A stretch of 64,000 nucleotides of DNA from Natrarchaeobius chitinivorans (GTDB taxonomy: Archaea; Halobacteriota; Halobacteria; Halobacteriales; Natrialbaceae), in assembly GCF_003841505.1 (NCBI RefSeq), contig NZ_REGA01000017.1, positions 46,614 through 110,613 on the forward strand, given 5' to 3'. Positions 1 to 8,120 of this stretch are shown here, piece by piece. The notes below the pieces were generated by a model. It ran no database searches and was not told where the DNA came from. It saw only the letters and a list, made by a program, of their open reading frames with translations. The position numbers and the translations under genes are program-made. Position 1 is the stretch's first letter; each line of letters opens with the position of its first letter.

Positions 1-175
1 GACGTACAGCCGTACGTTTCGATGTGATACCGGGCCATGCTCGGTAGTCGTCGGTCGTACGTCGGTTGCGAGGAGCCAAAAGCCCGACGGATCCACGCTC
101 GAGACGGGCCGAGCGTTCGACGCCTCGTCCGTCCGAGACAGCCACCAGTTCGAACGCGCCTCGAGTCGCCGGACC

Positions 176-199
176 CGTTTTCACAGTAACCCGTATCAG
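176..199. repeat. Right-arm fragment of the palindromic intergenic repeat (family 1)
   Basis: The sequence TCACAGTAACCCGTATCAG matches the right arm of the 80-90 bp palindromic repeat found about ten more times in this window. No matching left arm is visible in bases 1-175, so this is a half copy. It lies just beyond the stop codon of the AI-2E-family gene. Confidence 0.5.
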
Positions 200-212
200 T
201 TGCGTCTCCGAC

Positions 213-1247
213 CTACGTCGGTTCACCGTCGTCTCCGAGTCGGTCGTAGTGTTCGTCGAAGACGTTGATCGTGGCGATCAGGGCACCGATGATGACGGGA
301 CCGAAGAACAGCCCCATAATGCCGAACGCGTAGATACCGCCGAGCACTCCGAGGATGATGATCGCCGGACTGAGATCGGCGTACCGGTCGACGACGATCG
401 GTCGCAAGTAGTCGTCTGCGACCCCGACGACGATCGCGCTGTAGATAGCGAGTGCGATCGCTAACAGCGGCTCTCCGGTCGCGAGGAGGTAGACCACTGC
501 GGGGCCCCACACCAGAAAGGCACCGATCAGTGGAACGAGCGAGAGGATCACCATGACGAACGTCCAGAACGCGGCGTTAGGAATCCCGGTCGCAAACAGC
601 CCCAGCCCGGCGATAACCCCCTCGATAATCGCGATCAGGACGTGACCGGCGAGGACGGCCCACATCACCTCGTCGAGTTCGCCGTAGAAGTCGTCCTGGA
701 CGTCCGACGGAAGCGGTGTTCGGTCCCGAATCCACTCCATCAGTTGGTCTCCCTCCTTGAGCAGGTAGTAGAGTACGAAAAGCGCCAGTCCGAAACCGAT
801 CAACGTGTGCGTAAACAGTCCGAACCAGGCCGTCGTCTGCTCGACGATGACCGTTCCGATCTGTTCGGCCGATCCTGCGATCGTCTCGGTCACGTCGACG
901 TCGACCCCGATTTCCGCTTCGATCCACGCTTCGAGGTCCGCGATCCGCAGGTCCTGCGGGTCGACGGTGGCGAGTATGTCCGCGGCGTCGTCGGCGATCA
1001 CTACCGCGACGAGGACGACCGGGACGATGAACCCGACGACCGCGAGGGCGACCAGCGCGAACGCGGCGATCGTCGGCGAGCTCACCCGCTCGAGTCGGCG
1101 CTGGAGCGGGTAGAGAACGAACGCCAGCAGGAGCGCTCCGAGTACGTACTGGAGAAACGGAACGACCAGTTGCCACGAGAGATACGCGAAGATCGCGACG
1201 AGAACGAGGAGAAATCCCTTGCTCCGATTCACACGGGATTCGACCAC
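213..1247 (-). CDS. AI-2E family transporter (PerM/UPF0118-type membrane exporter)
   Basis: The protein has 344 residues, the usual length for the AI-2E/PerM exporter family of polytopic membrane proteins. Hydrophobic segments lie near residues 10-45 and 60-85, followed by a polar extracytoplasmic stretch (about 88-130) and a further five or so helices from about 140 to the C-terminus. The C-terminal helices contain the Gly/Pro-rich run typical of the family (ILSLVPLIGAFLVWGP). The ATG start follows an AT-containing upstream region shared with the divergent DUF547 gene. The substrate cannot be read from the sequence; family members export autoinducer-2, Na+ or other small solutes. The family call is firm and the function is inferred. 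Confidence 0.88.
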   Translation of the reverse strand: MVESRVNRSKGFLLVLVAIFAYLSWQLVVPFLQYVLGALLLAFVLYPLQRRLERVSSPTIAAFALVALAVVGFIVPVVLVAVVIADDAADILATVDPQDLRIADLEAWIEAEIGVDVDVTETIAGSAEQIGTVIVEQTTAWFGLFTHTLIGFGLALFVLYYLLKEGDQLMEWIRDRTPLPSDVQDDFYGELDEVMWAVLAGHVLIAIIEGVIAGLGLFATGIPNAAFWTFVMVILSLVPLIGAFLVWGPAVVYLLATGEPLLAIALAIYSAIVVGVADDYLRPIVVDRYADLSPAIIILGVLGGIYAFGIMGLFFGPVIIGALIATINVFDEHYDRLGDDGEPT

Positions 1248-1347
1248 GTTCGAGAGGATAAAACCGGCTGGGATTTATCCGGAAACGAGACTGTCGTATT
1301 CAGGCGTCACACTCCTTCAAGGGGCTGGTTCGCCAATGTTAGGTCGA

Positions 1348-2082
1348 ATGTCGACTCAGCTCGATCCGCTCTCGCTCTCGGCGGATCTGTTATACACGGT
1401 GAAAACCGAGGGCGAAGCCGACTGGTTGCGAGAGCAACTCGCAACGCTCGAGCGACCACGGCTGAGACGAGCGCTCTCGAGTCGCCAGGCGAAACTTTCC
1501 TTCTGGCTCAACTGTTATAACGCGTACGGACAGGTGTTGCTCGAGGAGGAGTCGACGCTGCTTTCCGGCAGCGTCCTCGATCGCTGGAAGTTCTTCGCCC
1601 GCGACCGGATTCCGGTAAGTGGCATCTGGCTGAGTCTCAACGACGTCGAACACGGACTCTTGCGCCGGTCGAAACTTCCCTGGGGCTTTGGCTACCTGCC
1701 ACGGCCGTTCCCGTCGTCGTTCGAACGGCAGTTCCGACTCGAGGAGTGTGATCCCCGAGTCCACTTCGCGCTGGGCCGTGGCGGCGAGAACTGTCCGCCG
1801 ATTACGGTGTACTCGCCGGCAAACGTCGACGAAGAACTGGACATCGCCGTCGAGTGGTACCTGGAAGAGAACGCCGAGTACGATCCCGACGAGGGCGTCG
1901 CGACGATCCCGCGGGTGTTTCGACGGTACCGGGGCGACTTCGGCGGAAAACGCGGGATTCTCGAGTTTCTCCGGGAGTACAACGCGATCCCCGACGAGGC
2001 GACGCCGTCGCTGACCTACGCTCGATCCGATCGCGCGCCCGACTTCGACCTCGATCTGGAACTGGACGACCTGCGGCCCTGA
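1348..2082 (+). CDS. DUF547 domain-containing protein
   Basis: The protein has about 244 residues and matches the DUF547 family. It shows the conserved KLSFWLNCYNAY and later HFALGRGGENCPPI blocks. In DUF547 the conserved Cys and His residues have been compared to a transglutaminase/papain-like core. Here C is in the SFWLNCYNAY segment and H in the VHFALG segment. Two in-frame ATGs occur at 1336 and 1348; the second fits the family N-terminus better. There is no signal peptide, so it is probably cytoplasmic. It is transcribed divergently from the AI-2E-family gene. The biochemical role is unknown. Confidence 0.8.
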   Translation: MSTQLDPLSLSADLLYTVKTEGEADWLREQLATLERPRLRRALSSRQAKLSFWLNCYNAYGQVLLEEESTLLSGSVLDRWKFFARDRIPVSGIWLSLNDVEHGLLRRSKLPWGFGYLPRPFPSSFERQFRLEECDPRVHFALGRGGENCPPITVYSPANVDEELDIAVEWYLEENAEYDPDEGVATIPRVFRRYRGDFGGKRGILEFLREYNAIPDEATPSLTYARSDRAPDFDLDLELDDLRP

Positions 2083-2201
2083 TCGACGACTCCTGGTAAC
2101 TGGCTGACTCTCCAACGGGGCGGCTACGGTCGAGTTCTCCCTCGAGTCGGTTGCGCCCGGATCCTCCCTCGAGACGGTTGCGCCCGAGCCCTCTCTCGAG
2201 A

Positions 2202-2286
2202 TATAGTAACCACTGAACGTCATTGCACACCCGATCGCCAGACGGATCGGCGATCGGTGTGTACATCGTTTCAGTTGTTACTATAG
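2202..2286. repeat. Palindromic intergenic repeat, family 2, copy 1
   Basis: An imperfect inverted repeat of about 85 bp. The left arm is TATAGTAACCACTGAACG and the right arm CAGTTGTTACTATAG, with a GC-rich inner inverted repeat around CCGATCGCC/GGCGATCGG. The same outer arms and size recur at 33223-33306. It fills the gap between the DUF547 gene and the HNH-like gene. It could be a MITE-type remnant or a structured RNA or terminator. Confidence 0.6.
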
Positions 2287-2376
2287 TTACGACCGGGATC
2301 GTGTGCCGAATCCGGACGGAACGACAGACCCGGCTCAGCCGGAGTACTTTTGTCGGTTCCCCGTCTTCGCTCGCTC

Positions 2377-3192
2377 GTGACTACGAGCAATCGACACGGC
2401 GATCCGGACGCCGTGTTCGACCGCGACGAACACACCTGTCGGCGTTGCGGAACGACGGCCGACGAGGACCCCCAGGGGCTTGCGCTCTATCCGGTTGGAG
2501 ACGTCTCCGAAACGGGAACCGTCCACGAGAGTTCCCTCGTGACCGTCTGCTCGCCGTGTTTCAGCTCCCTCCGATCGACGCCGGACGCCGACGTGGTACT
2601 CGACGGCGACGAACTCTTCGACCTCGTCCGGGAGACGACCGAACGCCAGGGCGTGACGGTCTCTGCGGTCGCCGCCTTCGCGTCGCTCGCCACGGAGCTT
2701 CCGCACGACCTCGAGGCCGCCGTGTCGTCCGACGAATCGGCGTCTCCCGACTCGAGCGATGCAGTCGCGGACGAGTACGTCCAGGCCCGGCGCGAAGTTC
2801 TCCTCGCGATCGACTCCGTCGACTCGCGTCTCGATCGATTCCACGCCCTCGACGATTCGACCCTCGAGGACGTCGTCGCAGACGCGGTCGTGGCGTTTAC
2901 CGGGGCCGGGACGAAACTCCAGTCGGAACTACGCGGCATCGTCGCGCTCGGCGAGGGCGTGGCCGCTTCGCTCGAGCGCTGCCACGGTTGTTTCGAGGCG
3001 CTCGAGGACGACGTCGATTCCTGCCCGACGTGTGATCTCGGCCGTCGCGACGTGAGCGACTGGGCCGGGGAAGACGGTGTGGAGTTCCACCGGCTGTTCA
3101 ACGCGATCAACGACACCCTGCTTGCGGCCTCGGAGACGACGAAAACGTTGACGACGAAAACGACCGCCGTCGCCGAACAGCTTCGGGGTTGA
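2377..3192 (+). CDS. HNH-like double zinc-ribbon protein
   Basis: The protein has about 271 residues from the GTG at 2377; a TTG at 2350 would add nine. The N-terminal part (DEHTCRRCG, then a second CxxC in TVCSPCFSSL) resembles the metal-binding core of HNH-type nuclease domains in haloarchaea. A second Cys4 zinc ribbon (CHGCFEALEDDVDSCPTC) lies near residue 205. Between them are two largely helical segments rich in Asp/Glu. The HNH catalytic His-Asn-His triad is not clearly complete, so nuclease activity is not claimed. It stands alone between the family-2 repeat and the convergent udp gene. The zinc ribbons are visible; the role is unknown. Confidence 0.65.
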   Translation: MTTSNRHGDPDAVFDRDEHTCRRCGTTADEDPQGLALYPVGDVSETGTVHESSLVTVCSPCFSSLRSTPDADVVLDGDELFDLVRETTERQGVTVSAVAAFASLATELPHDLEAAVSSDESASPDSSDAVADEYVQARREVLLAIDSVDSRLDRFHALDDSTLEDVVADAVVAFTGAGTKLQSELRGIVALGEGVAASLERCHGCFEALEDDVDSCPTCDLGRRDVSDWAGEDGVEFHRLFNAINDTLLAASETTKTLTTKTTAVAEQLRG

Positions 3193-3305
3193 TCGTTCCC
3201 AGACGACGGGTTGGCTCGAGGGCGTGAGCACCCGTCGATCTGATCCAATTCTCGGGTTCTCGAGACAGTCCGGAGCGATCGTGTACCAGCGTATCGTCAA
3301 CGGTG

Positions 3306-4034
3306 TTACAGCGTCGTCGTCGCCTCGAGGGCGATGTCGATGGCGCGACCGACGTTGTCTTTGGCCTTCTCGGGAAGTTCGTCGTCTTCGGTGTCGGTCC
3401 CTTTCTGGGTGCCTTTCACGAGGTTGCCGTCGACGGTACAGATCGCGCCGGCGCGGAGGCCGCGGCGGCGAGCGATCGTAAAGAGCGCGGCGGCTTCCAT
3501 CTCGATCGAGAGCAGGCCGGCTTCTTCCCAGTCTGCGACGTACTCGTCGGTTTCGGCGTAGTAGGCGTCGTCCGAGACGATCGGGCCGACGTGGATCTCT
3601 TCGCGGTTTTCCTCCGCGGCGTCGACCAGCGCGGAGAGCACGCCGTAGTCGGGGACGGCCGGGTACTCGGCGTTCTCGTAGCGTTTCGTCGTTCCCTCGT
3701 CTTTCGCGGCTCCGGTGGCGACGATCATGTCGCCGATCTCGATCTCCGACTGGAGCGCGCCGGTCGTTCCCACCCGGATGACGGTGTCGACGCCGACGTT
3801 CGCGAGTTCCTCGAGGGCGATCGCTGCCGACGGACAGCCGATCCCCGTCGAGCAGATGGTCAACTCCGTCCCCTCGTAGCTCGCGTTGACCAGCTTGTAC
3901 TCGCGGTTTTCGGCGATCGTCTCGGCGGTATCGCAGTGGTCGGCGATCCGGTCGACGCGTCCGGGGTCGCCAGGGACCAGCGCGATATCGTTCAGTTCGC
4001 CCTCCTCGACCAGCAGGTGCGGTTGCGTTCCCAT
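3306..4034 (-). CDS. udp: Uridine phosphorylase (nucleoside phosphorylase family I)
   Basis: The protein has 242 residues and the full NP-I fold signature: PGDPGRV phosphate loop near residues 21-27, STGIGCPSAAIALEEL near 62-77, RVGTTG near 87-92, and an IEMEAAALF purine/ribose-contact motif near 178. These enzymes split uridine (or a related nucleoside) with phosphate to the base and ribose-1-phosphate in the cytoplasm. The neighbouring PfkB kinase and ribose-1,5-bisphosphate isomerase use exactly that product, which supports a nucleoside-salvage or catabolic role. Substrate preference among uridine, cytidine and purine nucleosides cannot be read from the sequence. A family-1 palindromic repeat separates it from the upstream HalOD1 gene. 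Confidence 0.88.
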   Translation of the reverse strand: MGTQPHLLVEEGELNDIALVPGDPGRVDRIADHCDTAETIAENREYKLVNASYEGTELTICSTGIGCPSAAIALEELANVGVDTVIRVGTTGALQSEIEIGDMIVATGAAKDEGTTKRYENAEYPAVPDYGVLSALVDAAEENREEIHVGPIVSDDAYYAETDEYVADWEEAGLLSIEMEAAALFTIARRRGLRAGAICTVDGNLVKGTQKGTDTEDDELPEKAKDNVGRAIDIALEATTTL

Positions 4035-4095
4035 ACGCCGCGTTCCGTGGGTGACGAGAAAAAAGGTTCGAGAGAGCCGGATCGGTCGACGCGTT

Positions 4096-4181
4096 CGGAC
4101 GGGCTGCTGTCGTGAATCGGTACCGCCGCACCCGGCCTGTATCGTGAGTGTACCGATAAATCGGTACAGTGGTCCGTATCA
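4096..4181. repeat. Palindromic intergenic repeat, family 1, copy A
   Basis: The left arm is degenerate (CGGACGGGCTGCTGT). The centre carries CGGTACC/GGTAC stems and the right arm is GGTACAGTGGTCCGTATCAG. It lies between the udp start and the HalOD1 gene and overlaps the HalOD1 stop codon. Confidence 0.6.
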
Positions 4182-4481
4182 GTCGCTCGAGGACACCTCC
4201 ACGCGACTGGGCTCGACGACGACCGTCGCCCCCTCGACGTCGAACTCGATCCGCCGAACGGTTCGCTCTCGCCCGTCGTTGGTCCCCGAAAACAGCGAAT
4301 CGAGCGCCTCCGGATCGACGTACTCATAGAGGTGAGTGGACGATCCGAGGACGTCTTCGCCGCGATACTGCGCCAGCGCGGTCGCAACGGCGATGCTGGG
4401 CGGTTCGTCCTCCCCACGTTCGTACTGGACGCGTCGACCGTACGCGCCCCGGTCTGACTCGCATGTCCTTCGTTTCGTCAT
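4179..4481 (-). CDS. HalOD1 output-domain protein
   Basis: A 100-residue protein made almost entirely of one HalOD1 domain, a haloarchaeal output domain often linked to receiver domains. Recognisable blocks are PSIAVATALAQYRGEDV, LYEYVDPEALDSLF and the C-terminal IEFDVEGATVVVEP. It has the same layout as the stand-alone protein at 22983-23294. There is no DNA-binding helix or membrane segment. HalOD1 proteins are presumed to act in signalling, but no activity is established. Its stop codon sits in the adjacent palindromic repeat. Confidence 0.82.
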   Translation of the reverse strand: MTKRRTCESDRGAYGRRVQYERGEDEPPSIAVATALAQYRGEDVLGSSTHLYEYVDPEALDSLFSGTNDGRERTVRRIEFDVEGATVVVEPSRVEVSSSD

Positions 4482-4590
4482 GTCTCTCCGTCACGTCTCC
4501 GTGACTGTCTATCAGAACGGCCAACGGCTCGGCCCATATAGTTACCGTCAGACGACACGTTCTGAGAAGGTTGAGAGGCGGTACCGCATG

Positions 4591-5472
4591 TCAGTACCGG
4601 GACTCGAGAAAGGCGTCGACTGCCGCCGCCGTCGGCGCGCTTCGCGCACCCTCCTCGCTCGCGGTGAGCGCACCACAGGCGTTAGCGTACTCGAGTGCGC
4701 GTTCGACGTCGCCGTGTCCGAGTATGCTGGCGATGAATCCGGCGGCGAAGGCGTCTCCGGCCCCCGCGGTGTCGACGGTATCGACGTCGAACCCCGGATG
4801 GACGTACGATCCGTTGGGGGTGTGCACGTTCGCACCGTCGGCTCCGTGTTTTACGACGACCGTCCGATCGCTGAAATCGGAGTCGACGTACTCGTCCTCG
4901 AGGAGGGAAGCGACTTCCCTGTCGTTTGCGAACACGATGTCCGTCATCGCGAGCGCCTCGCCGTAGTCCCGATCGCCCAGTCGCCGTCCGGGATCGAAAC
5001 TGACCGTCGAACCCGTCTCGCCCGCGATCGTGGCGATTCGCGCCGCCGTATCGGGCCGCTGGCTCGTGAGGTGGACGTGGTCGGCGCGTTCGACTCGAGA
5101 GGCGTCGACGTCGCCGGGACCGACCGCTTCGTTTCCCCCGTCGTTTCCGAGAACCGCGACTTCGCCCTCGTCGTCGACCAGGAGGTATTTAACCGCGGTG
5201 TCTGCCCCGGAGACGACGCGGAGTCCGTCGAGCGAGACTCCGGCGGTCTCGAGGTCCCGGCGGGCGAGCAGTCCGTTGTCGTCGTCGCCGAGGCTGCCGA
5301 TGATGCCGGTTTCGACGTCGAGACCGGCGAGGGCGGCAGCGACGTTCCCCGCGCTTCCGCCGCCGGACTGGCGCTGGGAGCGGATGGCAGCCTCCCCGTC
5401 GGGTTCGGGAAGTCTGTCGACGCGAAGCGTCACGTCCCAGTTGACGTGGCCGGCAGTGAGGACCCGTACCAT
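4591..5472 (-). CDS. PfkB-family sugar kinase, probable ribose-1-phosphate kinase
   Basis: The 293-residue protein has both PfkB signatures: GGGSAGNVAAALAGL near residues 37-51 and DTAGAGDAFAAGF near 234-246, with Asp240 as the expected catalytic base. The family phosphorylates sugar hydroxyls with ATP. In halophilic archaea a PfkB enzyme converts ribose-1-phosphate to ribose-1,5-bisphosphate in nucleoside degradation. The gene sits between uridine phosphorylase (makes ribose-1-phosphate) and ribose-1,5-bisphosphate isomerase (uses the product), so this is the best assignment. PfkB substrates are hard to predict from sequence, and ribokinase or fructose/inosine kinase activity is the main alternative. 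The downstream HalOD1 gene is about 110 bp away. Confidence 0.82.
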   Translation of the reverse strand: MVRVLTAGHVNWDVTLRVDRLPEPDGEAAIRSQRQSGGGSAGNVAAALAGLDVETGIIGSLGDDDNGLLARRDLETAGVSLDGLRVVSGADTAVKYLLVDDEGEVAVLGNDGGNEAVGPGDVDASRVERADHVHLTSQRPDTAARIATIAGETGSTVSFDPGRRLGDRDYGEALAMTDIVFANDREVASLLEDEYVDSDFSDRTVVVKHGADGANVHTPNGSYVHPGFDVDTVDTAGAGDAFAAGFIASILGHGDVERALEYANACGALTASEEGARSAPTAAAVDAFLESRY

Positions 5473-5508
5473 TCGATTACCGGAACGTCGGTCGCCGACG
5501 AGAAAAAC

Positions 5509-6330
5509 CTAGGCGATCATGAAGAGGAGAACGTTGTGAACCCCCGGACCGAGGCCGATGGCCGCGATAAATGCGAGGACGATTCGTGCCTGTGCGGGGT
5601 CGACCTCGACGTACTCCCGAAACAGTCCGAGGATGACCAGCGCGAGGGCGACTTTCACCGCGACGAACAGCCAGCCGGCCCCGATGTACTCCGCCGTCGG
5701 GAGCGCTTCGCCGGCCTCGAGGATCAGCCGCGAGGCCGGAACCTCCTCGTGCGCCCCGAGGAGGTCGTAGCCTACGGCCGTCGAAATGCCGTCGAGCGTG
5801 TGTCCGAAAACGACGAGCGCGCCCGTCGCGCCGGTCGTCGCGGCGACGTCGGTAAACCAGAGCCCGAGCCCGAACCACGCGAGTGCAGTGACGACGACCG
5901 AGAGAACGACGATGGCGATGAGCCAGAGCGGTCGGAAGGTTCCAGACCCGACGGCTCTCGCGACGAGCAGGGACACTGCGCTGACGAAGACGACGGCACC
6001 GATTCCACCCAGGAGTCGCTCGCTCGACCGCCGAAGCCCCGCCTCGTAGAGGAAGATGCCGACGATCCAGACTACGCCGGCGAGAGCGGCGGTCACCAGA
6101 TACACACTCGGCGTCGCGAACAACACCGAAATCGCGTCCGGATACATCTCGAGGCGGTAGAAGACGTGCAACGTCGACCCGACCATCATCCACGGCGCGA
6201 ACGCGAGGACGGTTCGATCGGTCACCGGCGGCTCGAGCGACCACAGGAGCGCCACGACCCCGAAGAGGACGGCCAGCAGCGGAACGAGGAGGTACCACGG
6301 CGGAAGCACGAACCCCTCTGGAAGTACCAT
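5509..6330 (-). CDS. DUF63 family membrane protein
   Basis: The protein has 273 residues with about seven or eight hydrophobic helices along its length. It matches archaeal DUF63, with the N-terminal GFVLPPWYLLVPL and the LVVFGHTLDGISTAVGYDLLG block containing a conserved His-x-x-Asp pair in a membrane context. It lies 36 bp upstream of the pfkB gene on the same strand and 48 bp downstream of the isomerase gene, so the three are probably cotranscribed. DUF63 has no established function. The His/Asp pair could bind metal, but that is speculation. Confidence 0.82.
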   Translation of the reverse strand: MVLPEGFVLPPWYLLVPLLAVLFGVVALLWSLEPPVTDRTVLAFAPWMMVGSTLHVFYRLEMYPDAISVLFATPSVYLVTAALAGVVWIVGIFLYEAGLRRSSERLLGGIGAVVFVSAVSLLVARAVGSGTFRPLWLIAIVVLSVVVTALAWFGLGLWFTDVAATTGATGALVVFGHTLDGISTAVGYDLLGAHEEVPASRLILEAGEALPTAEYIGAGWLFVAVKVALALVILGLFREYVEVDPAQARIVLAFIAAIGLGPGVHNVLLFMIA

Positions 6331-6378
6331 ATCGGCAGAGGAACCCGCCGGTGGCTAAATGTTCCGATTATCGACCGT

Positions 6379-7389
6379 TCAGGTTTCCCACGGCTCGCCG
6401 ATCGTTTCGCCGAACAACTCCCGCATGAGCGTCACGATACTTTCCGGCGGGAACTGACCGCGCTCGGTCACGATCGCGTCGACGTGTCTCGGCGGGGTCA
6501 CGTCGAACGCCGGGTTTTCGACTGTCAGGCCGTCGTCTTCGGATTCCTCGAGCCCCGTAATTTCCGTTCGTTCGTCCGGCGCGAGCACTTCACTGTCCTC
6601 GCGCATCTCGATGGCGACTGTGTGGCCGGTCATCGTGTCCGGGTGCAACTTGATCGTCTGGGCGGCGACCATCACCGGCACGCCTCGTTCGCGGGCGTTG
6701 ACCGCGAGGCCGCTGGTTCCGATCTTGTTGATGACGCTGCCGTCGGCGGCGATGCTGTCCGCACCGACGAGGACGTGATCGGCGTCGTCCAGGTACCGAC
6801 GGGCGGCGTTGTCGACGATCAACGTCACCGGAACGCCCCACTCCCGCAACTGGCTGGCCGTAATGTGGCCCTGCTTTCTCGGTCGGGTTTCCTTGACGAT
6901 CGCCTCGACGTGTTTGCCCGCCTCGAGTGCGGCCTCGATACACGACAGCGCGTCGGTCGAGTGGCAGTGGGTCATCACCACGTCGCCGTCGCGCAGACGG
7001 TTCGCGCCGATCTCACCGAGTTGGGCCTGTGCCCGTTCCAGGTCGCGCTGGAACGTTTCGGCCCTGTCCACCGTCGACGCTCGGAGTTCGGAGACAGTCT
7101 CGCCGTCCATTCCCTGAAGGACGTATCGCAGGGCGTTGGGCAGGCTGACGGCCGTCGGGCGCGTCTCGTAGAGCCGTCTGGCGGCGGCTCGCATCCCGCT
7201 TCGGAACGCGTCGGGACTCGAGGCATCGGAACGGGTTGCTTGCGTCGCGAGCGCCTCGGCGGCCGCGTCGGCGATCGTCGCAGCGCCCCGGATCCGCATG
7301 TCGGCGATGTCGGCGGCGGTCGAATCGACGACGGGTTCGACGCCGGGCGGTTCCTCTCCCATGCGACCGTCTTGTGCGTCTGAGACCAA
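6379..7389 (-). CDS. Ribose-1,5-bisphosphate isomerase (e2b2 family)
   Basis: The 336-residue protein belongs to the archaeal R15P isomerase/eIF2B-like family. After a 30-residue haloarchaeal extension come [16 protein letters not shown] (32-47), the phosphate-binding helix region, THCHS with Cys142, and VGADS with Asp211, followed by NKIGT (221-225). Cys and Asp at these positions are the catalytic pair known in this family. They convert ribose-1,5-bisphosphate to ribulose-1,5-bisphosphate. It heads a minus-strand run with DUF63 and the PfkB kinase. No RuBisCO, RuBP phosphatase or ribulose-1-phosphate aldolase is in the window, so the later fate of the product is not shown here. The initiator-factor eIF2B alternative is unlikely because the Cys/Asp pair is present. 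Confidence 0.87.
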   Translation of the reverse strand: MVSDAQDGRMGEEPPGVEPVVDSTAADIADMRIRGAATIADAAAEALATQATRSDASSPDAFRSGMRAAARRLYETRPTAVSLPNALRYVLQGMDGETVSELRASTVDRAETFQRDLERAQAQLGEIGANRLRDGDVVMTHCHSTDALSCIEAALEAGKHVEAIVKETRPRKQGHITASQLREWGVPVTLIVDNAARRYLDDADHVLVGADSIAADGSVINKIGTSGLAVNARERGVPVMVAAQTIKLHPDTMTGHTVAIEMREDSEVLAPDERTEITGLEESEDDGLTVENPAFDVTPPRHVDAIVTERGQFPPESIVTLMRELFGETIGEPWET

Positions 7390-7433
7390 AAGGGATCGGT
7401 CGGCTTTTTGATCGTCCGGCGAGTCGGTCCGCT

Positions 7434-8078
7434 ATGGATCGAAGCGAACTCGCCCCCCTGATCGACCACACCGTCCTCGGACCCGAGACGTCGATCGGTG
7501 ACGTCAGAGACGTCCTCGACGCCGCCCAGGACCACGGCATGAACGCCTGTATCCCGCCGTACGCCATCGAGGAGGCGGCGGAGTACACCCCTGACGTGAC
7601 GCTCGCGACGGTCGTCGGCTTCCCACAGGGTCAAAACAGCCGGGACGTGAAACGGCGAGAGGGGGTCCTCGCGTGGAAAGCGGGGGCGGACGAACTCGAC
7701 GTCGTGATCAACGTCGGCCGGCTGAAAGCGGGCGAAGACGACGTCGTCCGGGCCGAACTGGCAGAACTCGTCGCCGCGGTTCCGACTCCCGTCAAGGTGA
7801 TCCTCGAAACCGCGTTGCTCACCGACGAGGAGAAACGTCGGGCCTGCGAGGCCGCCGTCGCCGCCGACGCCGCGATGGTCAAGACCTCGACGGGCTTCGC
7901 TGACGGCGGTGCGACCCTCGAGGACGTCGAACTGATGAGCGAGTACCTCCCCGTCAAGGCAAGCGGCGGCATCGGCAGCTACGACGAGGCGATTGCCATG
8001 CTCGAGGCCGGCGCGGAACGGATCGGTGCCTCGAGCGGCGTCGCAATCCTCGACGGTTCGCCCGAGAACTCGGCGTAA
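7434..8078 (+). CDS. deoC: Deoxyribose-phosphate aldolase
   Basis: The 214-residue protein matches short archaeal DeoC. Asp89 ([11 protein letters not shown]), Lys150 (MVKTSTGF, Schiff-base lysine) and Lys175 (VKASGGI) are all present. It cleaves 2-deoxyribose-5-phosphate to acetaldehyde and glyceraldehyde-3-phosphate. The ATG at 7434 is preceded by a TTTTTGAT stretch; farther in-frame starts would run into the divergent isomerase gene. Divergence from the isomerase gene places two sugar-phosphate branches of nucleoside breakdown side by side, which suggests shared control from the 44-bp intergenic region. Confidence 0.93.
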   Translation: MDRSELAPLIDHTVLGPETSIGDVRDVLDAAQDHGMNACIPPYAIEEAAEYTPDVTLATVVGFPQGQNSRDVKRREGVLAWKAGADELDVVINVGRLKAGEDDVVRAELAELVAAVPTPVKVILETALLTDEEKRRACEAAVAADAAMVKTSTGFADGGATLEDVELMSEYLPVKASGGIGSYDEAIAMLEAGAERIGASSGVAILDGSPENSA

Positions 8079-8120
8079 TCGCGCGGATCGCGTCGACCGC
8101 GCCAATTCCCGACCGTCCGG

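Noticed and set aside
4336..7383. A 1015-codon open frame on the plus strand
   Set aside because: It is antisense to the HalOD1, PfkB, DUF63 and isomerase genes. Its protein is Arg/Asp-rich with no domain, which is typical of the GC-rich complementary strand.
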